A stretch of 64,000 bases of DNA, taken from Pirellulales bacterium (GTDB lineage: Bacteria > Planctomycetota > Planctomycetia > Pirellulales > PALSA-1355). Below, piece by piece: positions 18,491 to 28,068 of this stretch (positions are counted from its first letter, which is position 1; each line of letters begins with the position of its first letter). The stretch covers positions 372,001-436,000 of the forward strand of contig JALHMI010000003.1 in the NCBI GenBank assembly GCA_022844125.1, in the 5' to 3' direction. A program made the position numbers and the translations under genes. Under the pieces are notes generated by a model. That model was not told the origin of the DNA, searched no databases, and saw only the letters and a program-made list of their open reading frames with translations.

Positions 18491-18518
18491 AAACTGCCCG
18501 CAGGCGGAGAATTCGCAT

Positions 18519-20249
18519 ATCACCGCCATCCTGGGCATCTCAGCGTTCTATCACGACTCGGCGGCCGCGCTCATCGTCGATGGCCAGATCGTGGCGGCCG
18601 CCGAACAGGAACGCTTCAGCCGCCGCAAGCACGACGCCGGCTTCCCGCAGCAGGCGATTGACTACTGCCTGCACGCGGGCGGTCTTCAACCTGAAGATCT
18701 TGACTACGTCGGCTTTTACGACAAGCCGCTGCTGAAGTTCGAGCGGCTGCTGGAAACCTATCTCGCGTACGCGCCAGTTGGTTTCCGTTCCTTTGTCGAT
18801 GTCATTCCCGGCTGGCTGCGCGAGAAGCTGCACGTGCCGCGCGCGATGCGCCGCGGGCTCGGTGGCCGCTTCCCTCGGCGGCTGCTGTTCGCCGAGCATC
18901 ACGAGTCGCACGCCGCCAGTGCGTTTTATCCATCGCCGTTCGACGAAGCGGCGGTCCTCACCTTCGACGGCGTCGGCGAGTGGGCCACGGCCAGCATCGG
19001 GGTAGGGCAGGGGAGCCGCCTCCGACTGACACACGAGTTGCGCTTTCCTCACTCGCTCGGCATGCTGTACTCCGCGTTCACCGCGTTTTGCGGCTTCGCG
19101 GTGAACGACGGCGAATACAAGCTGATGGGGCTCGCGCCGAACGGCGAGCCGCGCTATGCCGACCTGATCCGCGAAAAGCTGCTTGATCTGAAGCCAGACG
19201 GCTCATTTCGGCTCGACATGCAGTACTTCAATTACTGCGCCGGCCGATGCATGACGTCGCCCGCGTTCGCGCGGCTGTTCGGTGGTCCGCCGCGCCACCC
19301 CGAGGCCGAGATCACCAAGCGCGAAATGGACCTCGCCGCGTCGATTCAGGCCGTCACCGAAGACGTCGTCCTGCGAGCCGCGCGACATGTCCATCAGCTC
19401 ACCGGCATGCGCAAGCTGTGCCTCGCCGGCGGTGTGGCCCTCAACAGCGTCGCCAACGGCAGGCTTCTGCGCGAAGGGCCTTTCGATAACATCTGGATTC
19501 AACCCGCGGCCGGCGATTCCGGCGGAGCGATTGGCGTGGCGCTGCTCATCTGGCATCAACTGCTCGAACATCCGCGCCTGACGTCGTCGCAGGACTCGAT
19601 GCGGGGATCTCTCTTGGGCCCGTCGTTCACGGCAAACGAGATTCGCACGGCCCTGGACCGCGCCGGCACAACGTACCGCGAGTTCGACTCGGACGACGAA
19701 CTTTGCGATCACGTCGCGCATCTTCTGGATGACGGCCATGTCGTCGGTTGGTTTCAAGGAGGCATGGAGTTCGGCCCGCGGGCGCTTGGTAGCCGGAGCA
19801 TCCTGGCCGATGCCCGCCGCGGGTCAATGCAAGCACTGCTCAACCACAAGATCAAACAGCGAGAATCGTTCCGGCCGTTTGCTCCAGCCGTGCTCGCCGA
19901 ATTTGCCGAGTCCTACTTCGACCTGCCGTCGGCTGTGGAAAGTCCGTACATGCTGCTGGTCCTCCCGGTTCACGAGCGACAGCGTTCCACGATCCCGGCC
20001 GTCACGCACATCGACGGTTCGGCCCGGGTGCAGACCGTGTCCACCTCCCCTGCCACCCGGTTCCGGAAGTTGCTCGAGCAATTCCACGCACGTACGGGCT
20101 GTCCCGTGCTGGTGAACACGAGCTTCAACGTGCGCGATGAACCCATCGTGTGCACACCGGTAGACGCCTTGCGGTGCTATCGGAAGACGGAGATCGACGT
20201 GCTGGTGATGGACCGCTATGTGCTGGAGAAGTCGCCCACGCCTGGTTGA
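18519..20249 (+). CDS. NodU/CmcH-family carbamoyltransferase, start codon unusual
   Basis: The enzyme transfers a carbamoyl group from carbamoyl phosphate to a hydroxyl, here probably a sugar. The N-terminal domain begins ILGISAFYHDSAAAL with EQERFSRRKHD. The middle has FAEHHESHAASAFY and LTFDGVGEW. The C-terminal YrdC-like part has FQGGMEFGPRALGSRSILAD and NTSFNVRDEPIV. No ATG, GTG or TTG lies at the homologous start. ATC 18519, 9 bases after GGAG (18506-18509), gives the best N-terminus; TTG 18459, inside the previous gene, is the nearest ordinary start. It is followed by an SxtJ-like gene, a pairing known from other clusters. Confidence 0.88.
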   Translation: MTAILGISAFYHDSAAALIVDGQIVAAAEQERFSRRKHDAGFPQQAIDYCLHAGGLQPEDLDYVGFYDKPLLKFERLLETYLAYAPVGFRSFVDVIPGWLREKLHVPRAMRRGLGGRFPRRLLFAEHHESHAASAFYPSPFDEAAVLTFDGVGEWATASIGVGQGSRLRLTHELRFPHSLGMLYSAFTAFCGFAVNDGEYKLMGLAPNGEPRYADLIREKLLDLKPDGSFRLDMQYFNYCAGRCMTSPAFARLFGGPPRHPEAEITKREMDLAASIQAVTEDVVLRAARHVHQLTGMRKLCLAGGVALNSVANGRLLREGPFDNIWIQPAAGDSGGAIGVALLIWHQLLEHPRLTSSQDSMRGSLLGPSFTANEIRTALDRAGTTYREFDSDDELCDHVAHLLDDGHVVGWFQGGMEFGPRALGSRSILADARRGSMQALLNHKIKQRESFRPFAPAVLAEFAESYFDLPSAVESPYMLLVLPVHERQRSTIPAVTHIDGSARVQTVSTSPATRFRKLLEQFHARTGCPVLVNTSFNVRDEPIVCTPVDALRCYRKTEIDVLVMDRYVLEKSPTPG

Positions 20250-20256
20250 TGCCGCC

Positions 20257-20673
20257 ATGCCACTCGTAACATTCAATTCTCGTCCGAGCTTGCTCCAGCT
20301 GCGCCGCTTCGCGTCGATTGGCTTGCCGCTGGTATTCGTTGTCGCGGCAGCGCTCGTCTGGCGACGCGGCAATCTCGAGGCCACGTACGCGTGTGCCATC
20401 CTGGCCGCGCTGACATTCATCCTCGGCCGTATCCGACCTCGGTGGTTCCAGCCGCTCTACGTGGCAGGCTCGGCCCTCAGCTACCCCTTCGCCTGGCTAT
20501 TCGGCTACCTGCTGCTCGCGGCCGTCTATTTCCTGCTGATTGCGCCGATTGGGCTGGTCCTGCGACTCGCGCGCCGCGATCCGCTTGCACGCGGCTTCGA
20601 TCGTGAGGCACAATCTTACTGGGTCGCCCGCTCCGCAGACGACAATCGCAAGCGTTACTTCCGCCAGTACTGA
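20257..20673 (+). CDS. SxtJ-like small membrane protein
   Basis: This is a membrane protein of 138 residues with three or four hydrophobic segments (SIGLPLVFVVAAALVW, ACAILAALTFILG, PFAWLFGYLLLAAVYFLL). The cytoplasmic tail ends RKRYFRQY, after the SYWVAR segment. This arrangement and its place directly after a NodU-type carbamoyltransferase match the SxtJ family, named from saxitoxin clusters and of unknown biochemical role. Start ATG 20257 follows the carbamoyltransferase stop by 7 bases. Confidence 0.75.
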   Translation: MPLVTFNSRPSLLQLRRFASIGLPLVFVVAAALVWRRGNLEATYACAILAALTFILGRIRPRWFQPLYVAGSALSYPFAWLFGYLLLAAVYFLLIAPIGLVLRLARRDPLARGFDREAQSYWVARSADDNRKRYFRQY

Positions 20674-20692
20674 AATTCGCACCGAGCACGCA

Positions 20693-21367
20693 GTGAACGA
20701 AACCGCTTCCACGACGACGCCAGCAACCAGCGATTCACCGCGCGCTGTTGCGCCCCCTTGGAGTTTGGCCTTCCGTATCGCCAAGCGAGTGTTCGACCTG
20801 CTTGCCGCTGGCGCCGGCCTGCTGCTCTTGAGCCCGATACTTGTCATCGCGGCCATCGCCGTAAAACTTGGCTCGCGCGGTCCCGTGCTGTTCGTCCAGC
20901 AGCGGATGGGCCGCAACTTCCAGCCGTTCGGCATCTATAAGTTCCGCACGATGATCACGGACGCCGAACGCGTCGGCGGGCCGATTACCTTCGGCCGCGA
21001 TCCACGGATCACTCGTGTCGGACACATCTTGCGACAGACCAAGCTCGACGAGCTGCCGCAACTGGTGAATGTGCTGACCGGCCAGATGAGCCTCGTCGGC
21101 CCGCGACCCGAAGTTCCTCGCTACGTCGATCTGTATCAGCAGGACTACACCTTCGTCCTCTCGATCCGACCGGGAATTACCGATCTCGCCTCGCTCAAGT
21201 ACCGCGACGAAGCCGAACAGCTCGCCTTGAGCCCCGATCCGGCCAAGGAGTATGCCGAGCGAATCCTGCCCGATAAGATCGCGCTCGCGCGCCAGTACAT
21301 CGACAGTGCCACCTTCATCGGCGATCTGTCGATCATCTTCCGCACGTTCGTGCGGGTCGCCCGCTAA
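20693..21367 (+). CDS. Initiating sugar-phosphate transferase (Bac_transf / WcaJ-PglC type)
   Basis: This membrane-anchored enzyme moves a sugar-1-phosphate from a nucleotide donor to undecaprenyl phosphate and so starts the repeat unit. After a short tail from GTG 20693, the anchor is [19 protein letters not shown]. The catalytic part shows [46 protein letters not shown] and [11 protein letters not shown], all family hallmarks. Its 224 residues match the short PglC-like form without the extra N-terminal membrane domain. It is the last + strand gene of the cluster, and its stop overlaps the stop of convergent ribD. Confidence 0.93.
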   Translation: MNETASTTTPATSDSPRAVAPPWSLAFRIAKRVFDLLAAGAGLLLLSPILVIAAIAVKLGSRGPVLFVQQRMGRNFQPFGIYKFRTMITDAERVGGPITFGRDPRITRVGHILRQTKLDELPQLVNVLTGQMSLVGPRPEVPRYVDLYQQDYTFVLSIRPGITDLASLKYRDEAEQLALSPDPAKEYAERILPDKIALARQYIDSATFIGDLSIIFRTFVRVAR

Positions 21368-22467
21368 GAGCGCAGTCGCCCGCGCACATACAAGTCCGAG
21401 CCTGCCTGATCAATCGCCGGGGCAACGAGCGCCACCGCCTCGGCCATGAGCCGTTTACCCTCGCCCGCAATTGGGCTGGGCGCGCCGCTTCCACCGACAA
21501 ACTTCGGCGCAATGAATACGTGCGCCTCGTCAACCTGGCCGACATCGAAAAGGCTGCCGAGCAACTGTCCGCCGCCTTCGACGAGCACGTTCGTCATCTG
21601 CCGACGACCGAGCTCGGCCAGCAGCGCCAGCAGTCGCTCCGACTGTGACTCACCCGGGTAGCGGAGCACTTCACATCCCGTCCGCTCAAGTGCCTTGCAA
21701 TTCTCGGGCGGAGCGTTGCTCGCCGTCGCAACGATTATGGGCACTTCACACGCAGTCTTCACAAGCTGACTCGTAATCGGCAGCCTTGCCTGGCTGTCCA
21801 ACACGATGCGTACCGGCGTGCGCACTCCCGAGGGCCGAGCGGTGAGCAGCGGGTCGTCGGCCCGGGCCGTGCCGCTGCCGACCATGATCCCGTCGACTCG
21901 CCCTCGCAAGCGATGCACAATCGCCCTTGAGGCCTCGCCACTGATCCAGCGGCTGTCACCAGTCGCCGTGGCAAGCTTGCCGTCCAGCGTCATGGCCCAC
22001 TTGGCGATGATCCAGGGCAGCCCATGTGCGACAAGCTTCAAATACGGCGCGTTCAGCCGCCGGGCTTCGTCCGCTCCAATACCGACTTCGATCGCGATGC
22101 CTGCTGCTTCGAGTTCGGCAATGCCCCCGCCCGCTACCTTCGGAAATGGATCGCGTTGGGCAATCACGACGCGGCTCACGCCGGCCGCGATCAGGGCCTT
22201 CGTACAAGGTGGCGTCTTTCCCTGGTGGCAGCACGGTTCCAGCGTCACGTAGGCCGTCGCACCCCGCGCGCGACCGCCCGCAACTTGCAGGGCCTCAACC
22301 TCGGCATGCGGACCGCCAAACCGCGGATGCCAGCCTTCGCCGACAGTCTCGCCGTCTCGAACGATCACACAGCCGACCATCGGATTCGGTTCAACGAGCC
22401 CCTCGCCGCGCGCCGCCAGCTCCAGCGCGCGTGCCATGTGCCAGGCGTCCAGTTCTTCGCTCGGCAT
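21364..22467 (-). CDS. ribD: Bifunctional diaminohydroxyphosphoribosylaminopyrimidine deaminase / reductase
   Basis: RibD catalyses the deamination and side-chain reduction steps of riboflavin synthesis. The deaminase domain (residues about 1-145) has the zinc site HAEVEAL and LEPCCHQGKTPPC. The reductase domain has WAMTLDGKLAT, SRWISGEASR, DGIMVGSGTARADDP and LVEGGGQLLGS. Start ATG 22467 gives 367 residues, a normal RibD. The annotated frame is open further upstream, but that part is antisense-like. It lies 55 bases after the TPR-like gene on the same strand, probably co-transcribed. Confidence 0.95.
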   Translation of the reverse strand: MPSEELDAWHMARALELAARGEGLVEPNPMVGCVIVRDGETVGEGWHPRFGGPHAEVEALQVAGGRARGATAYVTLEPCCHQGKTPPCTKALIAAGVSRVVIAQRDPFPKVAGGGIAELEAAGIAIEVGIGADEARRLNAPYLKLVAHGLPWIIAKWAMTLDGKLATATGDSRWISGEASRAIVHRLRGRVDGIMVGSGTARADDPLLTARPSGVRTPVRIVLDSQARLPITSQLVKTACEVPIIVATASNAPPENCKALERTGCEVLRYPGESQSERLLALLAELGRRQMTNVLVEGGGQLLGSLFDVGQVDEAHVFIAPKFVGGSGAPSPIAGEGKRLMAEAVALVAPAIDQAGSDLYVRGRLRS

Positions 22468-22522
22468 CACGCGATTCGCTCCTCGCAGAAAGCGGTCACG
22501 CCGCTGGCCCAATCCGGTTAAC

Positions 22523-24664
22523 TCAGTCGGGCGTCCAGATCGTCGACTTCTTGCCGCCCTGGGGCTGGTCGCCGTCGGGCGTCCACAGCTTGCCCGGCTC
22601 GGCGCCGCCACCGCCCGGTACAACGATATCCGGTGCACCTTGCCCCGCGGCCGCCGCAGCAGCGGCCGTCGGCCGGCCGTCAGGACCGATGATCCCCGCA
22701 TCGGCCAGGATCTGATACAGGGCCTGCGCCACCCCGGGCTCGTTGATGTGCTGATCGCGAATGTGATACAGCAGCCGGTCGGCCTCGGCCATCTCACCCC
22801 GCGTGATCCGCAGCGCGAACTCGGCCAGGTCCCAAGGCGCGGTCGACTTTTTCGCCGCTTCAGCCACTTCGCGCGCCTTGTCGAGATACCCGAGTGCCTG
22901 AGCACTATCAGGTTCGATCTGGGCGAGCAGCCCGTACACTTCCGACTTGTCAATCTGGCTGTCGAGGCTCGGCCGCGAGATCACCTCGTGGGCCAGGTTT
23001 CGCAGCGCCGAGATATGCCGGAAAGCATCCGCCCGGCGATAGAGATCCACCAGGTTCTCGTCCGATAGTCCCTTCACCTCGACGCGTGTCAGACGAGTCA
23101 GCGGCAGGTTGTCGATCATCTCGCCCGTGGGCGCTACGGCGCCCAGTTCGGGAACCTTCAGCTTGCGGCGCAGCTCGTTGAAGTCAAAGCCGCCGGCCAC
23201 CTGATCGGTTGCGAGCTCCAGGAGCAGAATTGCGGCCAGCAATCGCGTCCGCATACCGGGATCACCCGCCACGTCAATCGCGCTCTTGCCGCCAAAGATC
23301 TGCCGCGACATTTTGGGCCAGTCGTTCAGCAGGATGTCGCGCCGCTGCTGGTTGATGAGCGCGATCCGCTTTTCAACGGGCGTATCCTCAGGCAGCCTCC
23401 AGTTGGTGGTCAAGGCCTGCTCGAGCGCCGGGACGTGCGTTCGAACTTCTTCTGCGCGGCATTCGCCCAGCGCATCGCCTGCCACTTCGACGAGCACTGC
23501 GGTCGCTTCCTCGAGCTCGGGACGAAACACGGCCAGTTCCGCCCGGGCGTCCCGATCGGTCTGCTTGCCGTACAGGAACAACTGCCCCACGACGCGCGGC
23601 ACGTCGGCCGGGGTCAGCTCCGCGCCAGCTTCGGGCGCCTTGCGGTTCATCAGCCAGTATGCTCCCTTGGGAGGCGGTGAATCTTCGGTGCCCATCCGCG
23701 CCAGATCGACCGGCATGTGGATCGACTGCGGATTTGCGGTCAATCGCGCCATCAGGACTTCCATGTCGCGCACACCGTACTCGACGCTCAGCACGTCCAC
23801 CAAGTCGAGCGCATCGGGATCGATCGACTGCGCAAGTGCCTCGGCCTCGACGGCATCGTCGAGCGGCACGCCCGGCTGCGCGGCATACTTGCGCCAGGCT
23901 TCGATCGCGCCGCGCGTGTCCGCGAGCCATGTTCGCAGCGTGGCGATAGCGCGCCAGATCGTCGGCCAGTCGCCCACCCGTGCGGCAAGCGCCACGAGAT
24001 TATCGGTCGCCTTGCGCCAGCAACCGCGAGCAATCGGACTGATCGCCTCGTTGTAACTATTCTTCCAGATCGCATCGTCCGGCGGTGGCGGCGGCGAGAG
24101 CTCCTGCTTCGCCAGCAGCGGCACCGAAGTCGAACTGTTCAACCGCATCAGCACCTGGAGCGGCTGCTGATCCTTCGCTCCGGTCATTCCCAATTGCAAC
24201 ACCAGGTGCGCGCGGGCGGCGAACAACTGGTTCTCGGCGATTAGCGCTCGCGCTACGAGGCCGATCGCGTCGTAGACCTGCGCGGGAATCTGCTCGGTGC
24301 AGCGCTCCAGCGCATCCTGGAGCACCGGGATCGCAGCCACGCCACCCTGCTCGGCCGCCGTCAGGCTGGCCTTCTCCGCAACTGCCACCGGGTTGTCGGG
24401 ATACTTCTCGACGAACCTCGCAACCGTGGCGTCGGCCTTTTCCTGCTCGCCAAGTTCCGCCTGAATCATTGCCTTGATCGAAAGCAGGCATGCTCGATCG
24501 GGATGCTTACTCTCGATCGATTCGATCTGGTCGAGGCAGCCGGCGCGCTGTCCGCCTTCGAGCATGCGCTGAATCTTGTCCAGCTCCGTGACGAGGTCGG
24601 AGCAGCAGAACTTGATCTTCTTGCCGGTACCGCCAGGGCAGGGAGAATACGGATCAATAGGCAT
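22523..24664 (-). CDS. TPR-like repeat protein with N-terminal SEC-C-type zinc motif
   Basis: The protein has 713 residues and no signal peptide, so it is cytoplasmic. It begins DPYSPCPGGTGKKIKFCC, which resembles the SEC-C zinc motif of SecA (CxC...CH/C), here with one Cys then two adjacent Cys. The rest is helical and alanine/leucine-rich with TPR-like periodicity (AELGEQEKADATVARFVE, LARALIAENQLFAARAHLVL). The C-terminus is a low-complexity tail with two KLWTPD/TIWTPD repeats. The function is unknown; SEC-C proteins often act in translation or secretion quality control. No homologue with a named role is recognised. Confidence 0.8.
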   Translation of the reverse strand: MPIDPYSPCPGGTGKKIKFCCSDLVTELDKIQRMLEGGQRAGCLDQIESIESKHPDRACLLSIKAMIQAELGEQEKADATVARFVEKYPDNPVAVAEKASLTAAEQGGVAAIPVLQDALERCTEQIPAQVYDAIGLVARALIAENQLFAARAHLVLQLGMTGAKDQQPLQVLMRLNSSTSVPLLAKQELSPPPPPDDAIWKNSYNEAISPIARGCWRKATDNLVALAARVGDWPTIWRAIATLRTWLADTRGAIEAWRKYAAQPGVPLDDAVEAEALAQSIDPDALDLVDVLSVEYGVRDMEVLMARLTANPQSIHMPVDLARMGTEDSPPPKGAYWLMNRKAPEAGAELTPADVPRVVGQLFLYGKQTDRDARAELAVFRPELEEATAVLVEVAGDALGECRAEEVRTHVPALEQALTTNWRLPEDTPVEKRIALINQQRRDILLNDWPKMSRQIFGGKSAIDVAGDPGMRTRLLAAILLLELATDQVAGGFDFNELRRKLKVPELGAVAPTGEMIDNLPLTRLTRVEVKGLSDENLVDLYRRADAFRHISALRNLAHEVISRPSLDSQIDKSEVYGLLAQIEPDSAQALGYLDKAREVAEAAKKSTAPWDLAEFALRITRGEMAEADRLLYHIRDQHINEPGVAQALYQILADAGIIGPDGRPTAAAAAAAGQGAPDIVVPGGGGAEPGKLWTPDGDQPQGGKKSTIWTPD

Positions 24665-24795
24665 GGGCAGGGGCCGCCGGAGTTGTTCAAGGATTCGTAG
24701 GTCGAACGTGGCCCACCGGTTCAGGCAGACCGCAAACGGTGAATCCTATCATTTTGGCGGGAGAAGTTCGACCCGCCAGCGCCCGCAAGCAATCT

Positions 24796-24981
24796 CTAAG
24801 AGGGCGTCAGTGGCGGCTTGGATCCTGAGCGTGCCAGCCAAACGCCGGCTCCCGTGGCAACCACGGCAAACAATCGCAAACTGCCCAGGTCCGTATCGGT
24901 TCTCGTGATAATCAACATGGCGATCAGAAAACCAAGGCCGGCCCCGGCAAGCACGCCGCCCAGATACTTACGATCGAGCAT
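24796..24981 (-). CDS. Small two-helix membrane protein
   Basis: This is a 61-residue protein with two hydrophobic segments, LGGVLAGAGLGFLIAMLIIT and LRLFAVVATGAGVWLA. A strong ribosome binding site (GGAGGA, about 9 bases upstream on the minus strand) supports it as a real gene. It lies between the transaldolase and the TPR-like gene on the same strand. The family is not recognised. Confidence 0.65.
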   Translation of the reverse strand: MLDRKYLGGVLAGAGLGFLIAMLIITRTDTDLGSLRLFAVVATGAGVWLARSGSKPPLTPS

Positions 24982-25028
24982 GTCTGGTTGTCCTCCGCAG
25001 CCCTCATACCCGGCGGATTTCGAGGGTG

Positions 25029-26087
25029 CTACTTCGCTCCGGCCAGCTCTTTCCGCTTGCTGGCAATCAGCGCGAGCAGCGCCTTTTGCGGTTCGGTAAA
25101 CTTGTGCACCCCCTCTTCCATGAGCGTCGCTTCCAGGTGTTCGACGTTCACCTTCTGATCGATCTCCTCCAGCACGGCCTGCGGCGGCAGCTTGTCGACG
25201 TCGCGATGGAACGTCATCCCGCTCGCTTCCACGGCGTCGTTCGTAGCGGGCGGATTCGTCTCGATGTCGCTGCCCGCAAACGCCGCCACATACTTCCAGG
25301 GCGGATCTTCCGGCTTCTTGGTGCCCGTGCTGGCAAAGACTAGTTCCTGATCGAGCGGCAGCTTCTTGTCCGCCCAGAACTGCTGATTCTCGGCCCAGAT
25401 CCGTTTCGCGCCGGCGATGCCAACCATCCCCTGCGCCGCGGCCGAGAGCGTCGGCACGTGCTTCTCGGTATACACGTCCACGCGCGACACGAAGATGCTG
25501 TACACGCTCTTGAACTTGTTGAACTTGCCGTACCGCTGGGCACCGCGCCAGATGGCGTCGCGCGCCGCCTGGTACTGCCGCGGCGTGAACATCAGCGTCA
25601 CGTTCAGCGTGATACCATTCGCCGCCAGCTCTTCCAGAGCATCAATTCCCGCCGGCGTGGCGGGCACTTTCATCATGCGGTTCACGTGTCCCTGCGACCA
25701 ATGCTTGCCGAGCTCGATGTACCGGGCCACTCGCTCCTGGTGCGGCGGCCCCAGTTCCGGGTCTTCCAGCAGTGGGTCCAGCTCAAAGCTCACGTAGCCA
25801 TCATTCCCGCAGGTTTGCTCCCACACAGGCCGGAACACGGCCTGCGCCTCGCTCACCAGCTTGTCGGCCAGCTTCCAGGCAATCTGCTCATCGCTCAGCT
25901 TCTGCTCCAGAAACTGTTCGATGTCGCTGTCAAACCGGCCGGTCTCGATCAGGTTCGAAATGATGATCGGATTCGACGTGGCGCCGCTTGCACCCATCGC
26001 CCTGTTCTTGGCCACAAGCTCAGGGTCGATCGAGTCCAGCCAGAGCTTTGTGCCGCATGCTATCAATGACCGCAGGGGGGAATTCAT
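25029..26087 (-). CDS. tal: Transaldolase
   Basis: The enzyme moves a dihydroxyacetone unit between sugar phosphates in the non-oxidative pentose phosphate pathway. [14 protein letters not shown] near the N-terminus contains the SNP motif and [11 protein letters not shown] contains the Schiff-base lysine. FTPRQYQAA and SIFVSRVD follow as further conserved strands, with FASTGTKKP later. Its 352 residues fit the family. It is the first gene of the minus-strand run that continues through ribD. Confidence 0.94.
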   Translation of the reverse strand: MNSPLRSLIACGTKLWLDSIDPELVAKNRAMGASGATSNPIIISNLIETGRFDSDIEQFLEQKLSDEQIAWKLADKLVSEAQAVFRPVWEQTCGNDGYVSFELDPLLEDPELGPPHQERVARYIELGKHWSQGHVNRMMKVPATPAGIDALEELAANGITLNVTLMFTPRQYQAARDAIWRGAQRYGKFNKFKSVYSIFVSRVDVYTEKHVPTLSAAAQGMVGIAGAKRIWAENQQFWADKKLPLDQELVFASTGTKKPEDPPWKYVAAFAGSDIETNPPATNDAVEASGMTFHRDVDKLPPQAVLEEIDQKVNVEHLEATLMEEGVHKFTEPQKALLALIASKRKELAGAK

Positions 26088-26397
26088 CTGACTGCTCGCT
26101 CCGCTGGAAACTTGCGAAACCGGGGGCTAACCACTGTAAGTCTTTGTACCCCTTGCGCCCCAAAAGACAAGGCAATTGGCTTCCCCCCGGCGGCACGCTG
26201 TCCAAGGGCCGGGCTAGCCCAGCCAGCCAAAAGCCCGGCAACCTAGGCTGACTTTTCCTTTTTTGGTGCCCGTGACGGTTATTCCTAATTTGCGGCCTGG
26301 GTTCTTTCCGATGAGGCATAGGCAGAAATTGCCCAGCGCCGGTGCGCTCGGGACGAGTGCTGCCATCGGAGCTAGCAGGCTTACGAGGGAATTGGCT
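26088..26397. other. Divergent intergenic region between transaldolase and beta-barrel gene
   Basis: No convincing gene lies here. On the minus strand TTGTCT (26165-26170) and TACAAA (26143-26148) are 16 bases apart and could drive the transaldolase operon; the match is weak. On the plus strand a stem GCCGGGCT/AGCCCGGC (26208-26215 with 26232-26239) is followed by a pyrimidine-rich run at 26252-26266, possibly a leader or attenuator structure ahead of the barrel gene. Confidence 0.35.
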
Positions 26398-27756
26398 GTG
26401 CAAAGAGGAATTATCCTACTTGCGTGCTTGACGCTGTTGGCCGGGGGGCCCGCCGCTCGCGGTGCAGATGCGCCCGGCCGTCTGCGCGCCGCTCCCAGAG
26501 CGAATTCGACCGTGCACAACCCTGCGGCATCCGACGGTAGGGCACCGCTCGATCCCATGCCCGGCATGAAGCGCGACGTCCAGGTCGCGCCGGCCGCCTA
26601 TGTCGCACAAGCGGGCATTCCCGGCGAACCGCTCGGCTTCAGCGCCGCCCGATTTAATCCAAGTCCTGGACCAGCCGTCTTCCCGGGCGAATCGTCGGCG
26701 GTGACTTACGGCCCCGAGTACGAGGACTTCCACTCCGACGATCCCATGGCGCCGCCGCCAGCCGCTAGCTCAGGCGAGTGGTTGCGCAATGGCTGTTGGT
26801 ACGTCGACGTGGCGGCCAACTACCTGCAGCGTTCGGCAAACATCAAAAACGACGCGCCCCTGTCCTTCGAATTCTTCAATCAGTTCGTGCCGGAAACAGC
26901 CAATGAGCTGTCGATTGGGACAGACATGGGCTATGAACCTGGCCTGCTAGCCACATTCGGCCGGTACCTGGGACGAGACGTCAGAAATCGCGATCATTCG
27001 GCTGAGTTCACGTTCATGGGCCTGAATCACTGGCAATTGACCGACCAGGTGATCGCCCAAGACCCGGGCAGCATCTTTCTCCAGATTGATCCGAGTTCGA
27101 ACGTGCCTGTGTATCAGGAATCCGACTTTCAAAGCTTCAACCTCGTTTCCGACTTCAACAGCTACGAGTTTAACTACCGCATCGACTGGCGGTTGGGGCG
27201 TGACAAGATCACGTACTCGCGCGACAACAACTGGGTTCGCGAAGCCGAGGCCAACTGGCTCTGCTCGCTGCTGGCCGGCGTGCGGACCGTCATTGTCAAC
27301 GAACGCCTCGAATGGTTTGCTGAAAACTCGCTCGGTACCGGTAGCTACTTGATCGATGCACACAACAACCTCGTCGGGCCGCAAATCGGAGCCGAACTGT
27401 TCTACGATCGCGCCTACTGGCGGCTCGGCGTGAAGACCAAGGCCGGCGGTCTCGTGAACTGGGCTTCGCAGTCGAGCACCGTGCGAATCGTCGACGAAAA
27501 CGGCGGCCCGCTCGTGCCGAATCGGGATGAAAGTGCGAAAACCAACACGATGTCGTTTGTCGGCGGCGTGGGCTTGCTAGGCGAGTACCGCTTCAAGCCG
27601 AATTTCGGATTGCGAGCCACCTACGACATCCTGTTCGTCACCGATCTCGCACTTGCCCAAAACCAGATCACGTTCTTTAGCATGCCGGACGGTATCTCCG
27701 ACTCCCATGCCTTGTTCTATCAAGGCTTTACGTTCGGCTTGACCTGGTATCGCTAA
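26398..27756 (+). CDS. BBP7-like outer-membrane beta-barrel protein
   Basis: GTG 26398 has GAGGGA 7 bases upstream and gives a clean signal peptide (IILLACLTLLAGGPAARGAD). The mature part opens with a proline-rich spacer, then alternating aromatic/polar strands such as NGCWYVDVAANYLQR, EFTFMGLNHWQL, YEFNYRIDWRLGR and YWRLGVKTKAGGLVNW, ending FYQGFTFGLTWYR. A final aromatic-ending strand is typical of outer-membrane barrels. This layout matches the planctomycete BBP7 family, whose role is unknown. In-frame starts upstream (26263, 26311) would put a charged stretch before the signal peptide and are less likely. Confidence 0.8.
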   Translation: MQRGIILLACLTLLAGGPAARGADAPGRLRAAPRANSTVHNPAASDGRAPLDPMPGMKRDVQVAPAAYVAQAGIPGEPLGFSAARFNPSPGPAVFPGESSAVTYGPEYEDFHSDDPMAPPPAASSGEWLRNGCWYVDVAANYLQRSANIKNDAPLSFEFFNQFVPETANELSIGTDMGYEPGLLATFGRYLGRDVRNRDHSAEFTFMGLNHWQLTDQVIAQDPGSIFLQIDPSSNVPVYQESDFQSFNLVSDFNSYEFNYRIDWRLGRDKITYSRDNNWVREAEANWLCSLLAGVRTVIVNERLEWFAENSLGTGSYLIDAHNNLVGPQIGAELFYDRAYWRLGVKTKAGGLVNWASQSSTVRIVDENGGPLVPNRDESAKTNTMSFVGGVGLLGEYRFKPNFGLRATYDILFVTDLALAQNQITFFSMPDGISDSHALFYQGFTFGLTWYR

Positions 27757-28068
27757 GTGTCGACCGCGGGACTAGTGCTAGCAGGTGCGGAGCGAACGGT
27801 CCTGACCGCCGCGCAGGCAGGCAATTTAAGCCGAGTTTTCGGCCCAATTTGTGCTCTCGCCATCCCGGGTTCAGCATGGACGCGGCCACCGCTTGCGGAT
27901 ACGCTTTACTATTCGCTTTGGATGGCGGACCCTGCGGGGCCTGGACCCCACGGGCTAGGATGGCAATCAAAATGGCCGTGCGGTGACCACGTCTGCCCGA
28001 TTCCGGGCGCTGGTCTCGAGGCATGACTTCGCGCGCGAGCCCAACCTAACACCCGGCAAAGCTGCACG
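27757..28068 (+). other. Intergenic region between barrel gene and RND exporter
   Basis: A frame from GTG 27757 to 28026 is open, but its composition is unlike a protein and it has no ribosome binding site, so I leave it uncalled. A small stem GCCGA-GTTT-TCGGC (27830-27843) without a T-tract is the only structure seen. No promoter could be picked out. Confidence 0.4.

Noticed and set aside
27757-28026. A GTG-started 89-residue frame after the barrel gene
   Set aside because: It begins right at the preceding stop, has no ribosome binding site and has a non-protein-like composition.
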